A DNA stretch of 64,000 nucleotides from JAWVFM01 sp963841455 (lineage in GTDB: Bacteria > Actinomycetota > Thermoleophilia > Solirubrobacterales > 70-9): NCBI GenBank assembly GCA_963841455.1, contig CAWJCU010000019.1, forward strand, positions 1 to 64,000, given 5' to 3'. This document shows positions 9,801 through 17,538 of the stretch, piece after piece (position 1 is the stretch's first letter; the number at the start of each line of letters is the position of its first letter). The notes below the pieces were generated by a model. It was given only the letters and a program-made list of their open reading frames with translations, searched no databases and was not told the DNA's origin. The position numbers and the translations under genes were made by a program.

Positions 9801-10159
9801 GCCTCGCCGGTGTCCGAGAGCTGGGGGAAGAGCTGCGCGAGCGGGGCCCGGGCCGAGCCGAGGCGCTCGGCCACCGTGGACGTGCCCACCTGGTCGATGT
9901 AGTTCCCGATCGCCTCCACGAACGGCAGGTAGGGGAGCGAGATCTCCGCCTCGCTGCAGCCGCCGATGAGGACCGTCGCGCCGAGCCGTTCGGCGCGTCC
10001 CTCCAGCTCGCGAACGAGCCGGGTCTTGCCGATCCCGGCCTCCCCGGAAAGGACGACGAACCGCCCCTCCCCGCGCCGCGCGGCGAGAAGCGCGTCCTCG
10101 AGGATGGCGAGCTCGTCGTCGCGCCGGACGAGGACGGGACAGAGGGCGCTGCGAACCAC
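6893..10159 (-). CDS. Large regulator: AAA+/NTPase, TPR region and C-terminal class III nucleotidyl cyclase
   Basis: The protein has 1088 residues. The N-terminus is an AAA_16-type NTPase (LVRRDDELAILEDAL; P-loop GEAGIGKTRL near residue 40; Walker B LLLAVEDVHWAD). Residues about 400-880 are helical TPR-like repeats. The C-terminal 190 residues form a class III cyclase domain: FADVRGYS supplies the first metal Asp, KFAGDAVMATF the second, and ATNLAARLQ the Asn/Arg transition-state pair. It should make cAMP (or cGMP) under control of the NTPase/TPR module. In most relatives the cyclase precedes the NTPase, so the reversed order is notable. It is transcribed divergently from a DUF559 gene. Confidence 0.82.
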   Translation of the reverse strand: MVRSALCPVLVRRDDELAILEDALLAARRGEGRFVVLSGEAGIGKTRLVRELEGRAERLGATVLIGGCSEAEISLPYLPFVEAIGNYIDQVGTSTVAERLGSARAPLAQLFPQLSDTGEAERVGDPAQGKMRLFESIVHLLTVAARERTLLLAVEDVHWADESTLELLDHLARRLTDLPVMTLLTYRSDELHRRHPFVPTLQAWRRSGAAELIELSPLPEGGVEEMIAAILGRDDVDGELAELMFQRTEGNPFVLEEMLREAPDEVGAGGRGSVRAVRSMEIPETVRDTILLRLSRLDRADTEVLEGAAVLGRSFDAPTLVALSNVGSSTVHGAISVAVAQQLVEEDPDRAGHYRWRHALTQEAIYEEILTPRRQAIHSHAADALAAAGATRPVDLARHLLGAGRFDEAVPVCLAAAEEAERSIAFGEAIGMLERALPHVKDATERARMLCRIGQDHWLNGESARGERFLEEGVGELDRLGERLAAARYRVVYGRCLWEGSKPEEARRQYLEAREVLEGEGPSADLAMAHVRLAGLDAFELDYQGCLEHSRKAVAIAEAAGADFERVWGLGFVALGLLDSGDHARGFEAMDACYREASEKGYWYIAQNMTFNDIWTRTHTLETGLDERLARRSEAGDSTVDLASGGILGSYIRRSQGDLAAAREDGESALALYRDLGYGKMIWRCEVNLAEVLAELGLPTEARAALPAVSTRTELQDIVYDAAAHIRSAQAAGDEDEATERAREIADRAEGLATYRETLAIGVEALVAAGELEAAERVAEAGEQRASTAGASFQDEMRGRLLLARGQPEAAIAPANAAIEAARAAGYPLVELRRRLPLAEALAAAGDSEAAAMELRAVAEHADGIGAALIRAEADALAARLDVDLPPPPEPAPAPDAQPEVVPLGERLVTSLFADVRGYSARAASAAPQDLAEDVAALYRFARATIASQGGIVDKFAGDAVMATFNVAQTSVDHCVRALEAALGLRDKAALSGLGIGIGIAVGPAILGRGASADNISVTGVATNLAARLQAAAESGEILLSEEAYRRVGPWLADHEIDPEREDLELKGFEGRQPAYRIAAPRLVETGR

Positions 10160-10227
10160 GGGGGGATTGTGGCTCTTCTTGCGTTCTGCGCGCCACCCGT
10201 GCGCTCTTTGGCGCCAACGTCCCCGAC

Positions 10228-11186
10228 ATGGACGGTGCTGGGCGAGTTGACCGCGCTATTCGCGGCAAAGTCGCCCAGGTCGGGCGGGTGGTCGCTGAGT
10301 TGGCGCGGATCCAGCACGGCGTTGTAGGGCGCGGGCAGCTCCTGGTGTTGGGAATCGGACCGGACGTTGTTGATCGTTGGGTTTCGTGTGGACGGCTTCA
10401 CCCAATCCATCGAGGCGTCTACGCGGTGGGCCATGCTCGGTTGACGCAGCGAGGGCGGTGGATGGCCGCCGTTCTCGCCTGTGGGCCGAGGGCGCTGCTC
10501 AGCCACCGGTCTGCCATCGCGCTCTGGGACCTGCTTTCCACGAACGCGTCACGCGTTGACGTGATCACCCCCGCCCGGAGCGGACGGGCGCGCCGGAAGG
10601 GCATCCTCCTTCGCCGATCTTCGTCCCTCAGCCCCGCCGACGCCACCACCATCGACGGCATCCCGGTCACCGCCCTCCCCCGCACCCTCCTGGACTTCGC
10701 CGCAGTGTCGAACGTCGACCGGCTCTCCCGCGCCATCGAGCGAGCGGATCAGCGTGATGCCCTGGACATGCGTGAGATGACCGCCGTGATCGAGCGGTGC
10801 CGCCGCTGTCGCGGCCGCCGGGCGCTCGAGACCGCGCTCGAGCTCTACCTCCCTAACCAGCCCTTTTTTCGCTCGCCGATGGAGCAACGCTTCCACGGAG
10901 CCTGCCGCGACGCCGGCCTCCCCCCGCCCGAGATGAACACCTGGGTGGGCGAGCACGAGGTCGACGCCTGCTGGCCGGCTTACGGGCTCGCGGTCGAGCT
11001 CGACGGCCGCACCTGGCACGAGCGGCGCGCGGCGTTCGAGCGCGACCGCCAGCGCGATCGCGCCCTGCAGCTACGCGGCTTGCGCCCCATCCGCTTCACC
11101 GACAGGGACATGGAGGACGCCGATGCGAAGTCATCGACACCGTGATGCGCCTGCTGATCGCGGGCGGCTGGCGACGCGCTGCCTAA
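10228..11186 (+). CDS. AbiEi-like wHTH / DUF559 protein, copy 1 (frameshift near the 3' end)
   Basis: The N-terminal winged-helix region (QHGVVGRGQLLVLGI..., LHPIHRGVYAVGH) resembles the AbiEi antitoxin family. The C-terminus is a Vsr-like DUF559 nuclease fold (HEVDACWPAYGLAVELDG, then WHERRAAFERDRQRD and GLRPIRF). One base appears lost near 11125. Restoring the frame adds VIDTVMRLLIAGGWRRAA and ends at 11186. The ATG at 10228 is in frame. A 37-bp TAT-centred palindrome overlaps codons 5-17, as seen at the other two copies here. Family members are multicopy and of unproven role (stand-alone antitoxin, nuclease or mobile-element protein). Confidence 0.75.
10240..10276. repeat. 37-bp TAT-centred palindrome at the 5' end of DUF559 copy 1
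   Basis: Outer arms GGGCGA/TCGCCC and inner arms CCGCG/CGCGG pair around the centre CTATT. Thirteen of 18 base pairs are complementary. Length and central TAT match the palindrome at copy 2. I found no partner downstream of the gene. Confidence 0.6.
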
Positions 11187-11276
11187 AGGACGACGGTCCC
11201 CGAACCGATACCTAAATGAGCCGGCTGATCGGGTACGCTCGTTCGGCCGCAGGGTCGGCTCGACACGGAGGTTTTT

Positions 11277-14200
11277 GTGCGCCTGGGTGCGTCTGCGCTC
11301 GCTAACTGGATTCTTGGCTCACGGCTGCGCTCGGCGCTGACCGCCTCCTTGGCAACCACCCTGGTCGTTGGGATTGGGGCCGTCCAGGCCGGCGCCGTGA
11401 TCGTCAACCAGACCGGGCCAGACCTCTCGTACATGCCGCTCAACGGCGCCAAGCCAAGCGGCCAGGCCAAGCCCAGTGGGCAGGCGCAAACGGCAGGGAT
11501 CAACCTGACCTACCACGGCGGCCCGGTGATGCCTTCGAACGCCGCATACGCGATCTTCTGGGCGCCGAGCGGGTTCACGTTCCCGTCCGGCTACACGGCC
11601 GCGATCACCAAGTATCTGCAGGACGTCGCCGCGGACACGGGCAAGTCGACCAACCACCTGTCGGTCGGAACCCAGTACACGGACACTACGGGTGCCCGGG
11701 CCGGCTACGGCTCGAGCTACGGCGGCTCCTTCAGCGACACGACGACGTATCCAACGGCCGGGGCCTGTCCCGCCTACTCGTCGTTCACGACATGCGTAAC
11801 CGACGCGCAGATGTCGAACGAGGTCGACAGCTTCATCAACGCGAACAGCCTGCCGCGCGGGCTCTCGAACTACTACTTCGTGGTCCTGCCGCCGAACGTC
11901 GGAAGCTGCTTCGGGACGACCACGTCCTCGGGCTGCTTCCTCCAGCAGTGGTGCGCCTACCACTCCTTCAACAACACGGGCGGCACGACGATCTACGCGA
12001 ACATCCCCTACGCGCCCGTCAGCGCGGCGGGCTGCGGCACGGGCCAGTACCCGAACGGACACGCCAACGGGAACGTGGACGACGTGCTCAGCGGCCTCAG
12101 CCACGAGGCGAACGAGGCGAGAGAGGACCCGCGGCTGAACGCCTGGTACGACGCGAACGGCAATGAGGGCGCCGACAAGTGCCGCAACACGGGCAACGAC
12201 TACGGGACGCCGCTCGGCGGGAGCCCGGGCTACGCTCTTCAACGAGCTGGTCAACTCGAACCCGTACTACGTCCAGATGGACTGGGGGAACGGGGTCAAC
12301 GGCTGCGAGCAGCGGAACGCCCTGCCGACGCGCGACCTTCACCGCCCCGGGCCCGGGGCAGACCGGGCAGAGCCTCAGCTTCAACGGCAGCGCCTCGACC
12401 GACTGCGACGGCACGATCACGAACTACAGCTGGGACTTCGGCGACGGCTCCTCGGCGACGGGCGCGACGGCGACGCATTCCTACTCGACGGCGAACACCT
12501 ACACGGTCAAGCTCACGGTCACCGACAACAACGGCTTCACCTCGAGCATGACCCACAACGTCACCATGACGGCGGCGGGGCCCCAACCGACCCTGACCGT
12601 CAACAAGACCGGCACCGGCTCGGGCACGGTCACGAGCTCGCCGTCCGGGATCAACTGCGGCTCGACCTGCAGCGCGCAGTTCGCGCAGGGGACCGCGGTC
12701 ACGCTGACCGCGAACCCGACCGCCGGCGGCGCGGCAACGGCGGTCGGGGGGCGGATGCCGGGCACGGGCACTGCCAGGTGACGCTGAACGCGGACGCGAC
12801 CGTCACCGCGACCTTCACGACCGTGCCGCAGCAGACGCTGACCGTCAACAAGACCGCGGCAGCACGGTGACGAGCTCGCCGGCCGGGATCAACGGCGACC
12901 TGCAGCCGTTCGCAACGTGTCACCCTCAGCCGACACTGCCGCGGCGGCGGCTGGCTGAACGGTTCGCGACCGGCGGCTCGACCTTCACCGGCTGGTCGGG
13001 CGGCGGCTGCTCGGGGACCGGGACCTGCCAGGTGACGCTCAACTCCGACACCACGGTGACGGCGACCTTCACCGACCCCAACGCCCCCCAGCCGACGCTC
13101 ACCGTCAGCAAGTCCGGCACCGGCACCGGCACCGTGACGAGCTCGCCGGCCGGGATCAACTGCGGCTCGACCTGCAGCGCGCAGTTCGCGAGCGGGCACC
13201 GCCGGTGACGCTGACCGCCAACGCCAACCGGCGGCTCGACCTTCACCGGCTGGTCGGGCGGCGGCTGCTCGGGGACCGGCACCTGCCAGGTGACGCTCAA
13301 CTCGAGCACCACGGTGACCGCGAACTTCGCGCCGCCGCCGCCAGCAGACCCTGACCGTCAACAAGGCCGGGACCGGCTCCGGCACCGTCACCAGCTCCCC
13401 GTCCGGGATCAACTGCGGCTCGACCTGCGCGGCGCAGTTCAACCAGGGCACCGCGGTCACGCTGACCGCCAGCGCCGCCGCCGGCTCGACCTTCACCGGC
13501 TGGTCGGGCGGCGGCTGCTCGGGGACCGGGACCTGCCAGGTGACGCTCAACTCGGACACCACCGTCACCGCGACCTTCACGGCGGTCCCGCAGCAGACCC
13601 TGACCGTCAACAAGGCCGGGACCGGCTCCGGCACGGTGACGAGCTCGCCGTCGGGGATCAACTGCGGCTCGACCTGCGCGGCGCAGTTCAACCAGGGCAC
13701 CGCGGTCACCTTGACCGCCAGCCCCACCGCCGGCTCGACCTTCACCGGCTGGTCGGGCGGCGGCTGCTCGGGCACCGGGACCTGTCAGGTGACGCTCAGC
13801 TCCGACACCACGGTCACCGCGACCTTCGCGGCGCTCCCCGCAGCAGACGTTGACCGTCAACAAGACCGGGACCGGCTCCGGCACGGTGACGAGCTCGCCG
13901 GCCGGGATCAACTGCGGCTCGACCTGCAGCGCGCAGTTCGCGACCGGCACCGTGGTCACCCTCACCGCGACTGCCACCGCCGGCGGTGGCGGGCAACGGC
14001 GGTTCGGCGGCTCGGTCTTCACCGGCTGGTCGGGCGGCGGCTGCTCGGGGACCGGGCACCTGCCAGGTGACGCTCAACTCGAGCACGACGGTGACGGCGA
14101 ACTTCACCGACCCCTTCGCCCCGCAGCCGACGCTGACCGTCACCAAGGCCGGGACCGGATCCGGGCACGGTGACGAGCTCGCCGGCCGGGATCAACTGCG

Positions 14201-15244
14201 GCTCCACCTGCAGCGCGCAGTTCGCCTCCGGGACGCCGGTGACCCTGACCGCCAGCCCCACCGCCGGCTCGACCTTCACCGGCTGGTCGGGCGGCGGCTG
14301 CTCGGGCACGGGGACCTGCCAGGTGACGCTCAACTCGAGCACGACCGTGACGGCGAACTTCACGTCGTCCCCGCAGCCGACGCTGACCGTCAACAAGGCC
14401 GGGACCGGCTCCGGCACGGTGACGAGCTCGCCGGCCGGGATCAACTGCGGCTCGACCTGCAGCGCCCAGTTCGCGTCGGGGACGGCGGTGACCCTGACCG
14501 CCAGCGCCGACCGCCGGCTCGACCTTCACCGGCTGGTCGGGCGGCGGCTGCTCGGGGACCGGGACCTGCCAGGTGACGCTCAACTCGGACACCACCGTGA
14601 CCGCGAACTTCACGGCGGTCCCGCAGCAGACCCTGACCGTCAACAAGACCGGCACCGGCTCCGGCACGGTGACGAGCTCGCCGGCCGGGATCAACTGCGG
14701 CTCGACCTGCCGCGCGCAGTTCACCCAGGGGACCGTGGTGACCCTGACCGCCAGCCCGACCGCCGGCTCGACCTTCACCGGCTGGTCGGGCGGCGGCTGC
14801 TCGGGGACCGGGACCTGCCAGGTGACGCTCGAACTCCGACACCACGGTCACCGCCAACTTCACCGCGTCCGCCGCAGCCGACCCTGACCGTCACCAAGAC
14901 CGGGACCGGCTCCGGCACGGTGACGAGCTCCCCGGCCGGGATCAACTGCGGCTCGACCTGCAGCGCCCAGTTCGGGACCGGCACCGTCGTCACGCTCACG
15001 GCCACGCCCTCGGCGGCGGCAACGTCGGCTCGACCTTCACCGGCTGGTCGGGCGGCGGCTGCTCGGGCACCGGGACCTGCCAGGTGACGCTCAACTCGAG
15101 CACGACCGTGACCGCGACCTTCACCTCCGGCTTCAGCTCTCAGTCGATGCCAAGCGCGCGTACCTCCGCCTCGGCTCCTCTTCCGGCTCTGTCGACTTCA
15201 CGCTGAAATACGACGAGAGTCGGCCCGAGCGATGGCGCGGCTAG
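11277..15244 (+). CDS. Secreted protein: protease-like domain, PKD domain and about ten InlB-like repeats (several frameshifts)
   Basis: Start GTG (MRLGASALANW) with a signal peptide. The first 330 residues are an exported domain beginning YHGGPVMPSNAAYAIFW. It contains a SHEANEAREDPRLNAWYD motif reminiscent of zinc peptidases and resembles phosphate-induced-protein-like secreted families. A PKD domain follows (FTAPGPGQTGQS...YSWDFGDGSS). Then come about ten copies of an ~80-residue InlB-type beta repeat with conserved CGSTCSAQF and GWSGGGCSGTGTCQVTL. At least seven single-base frameshifts interrupt the frame, several inside repeats. The last segment with good codon bias ends YDESRPERWRG at 15244. 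It is probably one cell-wall or extracellular adhesin-like protein. Exact repeat number is uncertain. Confidence 0.65.
12586..15130 (+). repeat. Tandem array of about ten ~250-bp coding repeats (InlB-type)
   Basis: Units begin with the codons for LTVNK or LTVTK near 12595, 12838, 13098, 13348, 13600, 13852, 14134, 14380, 14634 and 14884. That gives a period of about 250 bp, or 80 residues. Each unit carries four cysteines in two CxxxC-like pairs and a FTGWSGGG turn. Units are highly similar in DNA, so recombination or assembly collapse is possible. Confidence 0.85.
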
Positions 15245-15251
15245 AACTAAG

Positions 15252-15841
15252 GGGTGCGGCTGGCCGTCCCTCCTCTCCCTCGTCGCTGTGGTCGCGGCCG
15301 GCTGCGGAGGCGGCGAGCGGTGCGGCGCACCGGGTCGACGCCGCCGGACCAAGCCCGGCCGCCCTGTGCGCGCGCGTGCCGCTACCCGCGGTCCAGCGCC
15401 TCGTCGACCGCGCCGATCCGGGCCCGCGCCGAGCCTCCGTCGCTCGGCGAGCGGCACCCCGCGCCTCCTTCAATGCCATTTCAGCGCCAACGGCGTGAAG
15501 GCGGGGTCTCGCTCGACCGCGCCCAGAACAACCGGCAGCGATTCGACAACCGCATCGTCGAGATGACCCAGTTCAGCAACGCGAGCCCGGCGACGAGGCC
15601 GCGCCCGGTGCCCGGCGTCGGCGATGCGGCGTCGGGAAACGAGGGCGCGCAGTGGATCCCGGCGCTCGACCAGCTCCTCGCCTACCGGCCCGGCCAGTAC
15701 CTGATCGTCGACTTCACGGCCGGCAAGGCGCGCGACGTCGCAAACCGCGAACGGCGCGGCCGACCTCGCCCGGCTGGCGTTCCCGCTCCTGCCGCGGCGC
15801 GCACGGCGTCGAACCGCCGGGTCCAGCGGCCGACCGGCTAG
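15252..15841 (+). pseudogene. Fragmented lipoprotein gene (DUF3558-like in layout)
   Basis: Coding signal changes frame several times. One frame gives a lipoprotein signal, SLLSLVAVVAAGC, followed by GGGE. Another gives DAAGPSPAALCARVPLPAVQRLV, a third CHFSANGVKAG, and a fourth VSLDRAQNNRQRFDNRIVEMTQF to IPALDQLLAYRPGQYLIVDFTAGKARDVAN. Joined, they describe a secreted lipoprotein of about 190 residues with two Cys, similar in plan to DUF3558 lipoproteins. No clear start codon remains in the signal-peptide frame. It may be a real pseudogene or a gene damaged by sequence errors. Confidence 0.45.
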
Positions 15842-15861
15842 GCGCACCGCCCCCCTCACCG

Positions 15862-15906
15862 CGAACGTCCCGAATGGGGGCTATACCGGGTGCTGAGGGA
15901 TGTTCG
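15862..15906. repeat. Solo palindromic repeat, family G, copy A
   Basis: A 45-bp near-palindrome with ends CGAACGTCCC and GGGATGTTCG around CTATACC. It sits 10 bp beyond the stop of the FAD-oxidase gene. Copies of the same family occur at 20719-20764 (same orientation) and 57656-57701 (opposite orientation). Confidence 0.75.
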
Positions 15907-15915
15907 GCGGGGGCG

Positions 15916-17530
15916 TTACCGAACCGGGTCGAGCAGCACGCCGGGATTGAGGATCCCCGCGGGGTCCAGCGCGCCCTTGGCCGCGCGCAGCGCCTGCGCG
16001 AACGGCTCGGGCCGCTGGCGGTCGTACCAGGGCCGGTGTTCGCGGCCGACGGCGTGGTGGTGGGTGATCGTGCCGCCCGCCTCGATCACGGCGTCCGACG
16101 CGGCGGCCTTGATCTCCGCCCACTGGGCCACCTCGCCGCCGCGCCGCGCGGGCGCCAGGACCGTGTAGTAGGGCGCCGGGCCGTCGGGGTAGACGTGGGT
16201 GAAGCGGCAGGAGAGGCGCGGCGAGCCCGGGCCGCCTGGCGGCGCGCCGCAGGCCTCGGCGATCGCGGCCGCGGCCGTGCTCCATCACCCGCCCGTGGAA
16301 GTCGGCGAACCGGTCCCAGGTGATCGCGGTCTCGAAGGTGTCACTCAGGACACCGATGGCGACGAAGGTGTCGCGCAGGTAGGGGGCGGCGAGGAAGGCC
16401 TGGCGCCAGGCCCCGCTCGCGTCGTCGCGCTGCCCGGCACCCCGCACCTCCCCGGGCTCGCCTCCGTGGTCGCCCGCGCACTCGAGCGCGATCCGCATCG
16501 GCTCGTCGACCGGGTGGTGCGCGGACTCGAACCCGAGCACCAGCAGGGCCTTGCCCGCGGGGCCCGCGCCCGTGACCTCGGCTTCGGTGGCGTCGAGCAG
16601 GCGGCAGTTGGTCGGGTAGAGACCTGACTGCGAGAGCTCGCGCACCGCCTCGGCGGCGGCGGTGAAATCGTCGAAGCCGACCCCCACCGAGAGCTTGTGC
16701 TCCGGGCGCGCGTGAAGGCGGATCCACGCCTCGGTGATGACCCCGAGCGTGCCCTCCGATCCGATCAGCATCCGGTCGGGGCTCGGCCCGGCGCCGGAGC
16801 CCGGCAGGCGCCTGCTCTCCCAGGTCCCGGCCGGCGTGATGGCGCGCACCGACTCGACCAGGTCGTCGACGTGCGTGTAGACGGTGGCGAAATGGCCGCC
16901 CGCCCGGGTCGCGATCCACCCGCCGAGCGACGAGTACTCGAACGACTGCGGGAAGTGGCGGAACGCCAGCCCGTGCTCGCGAAGCTGATCGGAGAGCGCC
17001 GGGCCGAGGACGCCGGCCTCGACGCGCGCGGCGCGCGAGACCGTGTCGACCTCGAGCACGCGGTCCAGCCCTCTCAGGTCGATGGTGACGGCGCCGCGGT
17101 AGCCCCCTCCCACCGCCGGCTCGACCCCACCGACGACGCTCGTGCCGCCCCCGTAGGGAATCGCCGCGATCCCGTCCTCCGAGCACCAGGCGAGCAGGCG
17201 CTCGACGTCGCCCTCGTCGCCGGGATAGGCCACCAGGTCCGGGGCGTTCTCGAACTCCCCGCGGAAGCCCCGAACGGCGTCGGTGTAGGACTTGCCGAGC
17301 GCGTGCGACACGCGGTCGCGCTGCTCAGCGCTCACAAGCCCCTCGAGGGAGGCGGGGGCCTCCACGCTCGGCGGACGCAGCTCGATCGCCTCGAGCGCGA
17401 CCGGCCCGTCGATGCGGTCGACCTCGAACCCGAGCCGCTCGCGCACGGTCGCGGCGGCCGCCTCCAGCGCGGCCCGGTCGGGCTGCTGGTCCTCGTAGCC
17501 CCAGCCCCAGTGCTTGCGGAGCCGGGTCAC
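15916..17530 (-). CDS. FAD-binding oxidase, alkyldihydroxyacetonephosphate synthase-like (one frameshift)
   Basis: Residues about 110-330 form the PCMH/FAD_binding_4 domain with IPYGGGTSVVGGVEP for the FAD pyrophosphate, FRHFPQSFEYSSLGGWIATRAGGHFAT, and MLIGSEGTLGVITEAWIRLH. The N-terminus (LRKHWGWGYED) and the C-terminal ITHHHAVGREHRPW motif match alkylglycerone-phosphate synthase. That enzyme exchanges the acyl group of acyl-DHAP for a fatty alcohol to make the ether bond. A frameshift near 16285 splits the last quarter. The true C-terminus, GILNPGVLLDPVR, ends at 15916. The start lies 8 bp after the fatty acyl-CoA reductase stop, so the two are cotranscribed. D-lactate or glycolate oxidase relatives are the alternative. 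Confidence 0.78.
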
Positions 17531-17538
17531 GTTGCCGC

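Noticed and set aside
12586..15130. Tandem repeat array considered as CRISPR or satellite
   Set aside because: The period is about 250 bp, a multiple of codons on average, and encodes a conserved beta-repeat with Cys pairs, so it is protein-coding.
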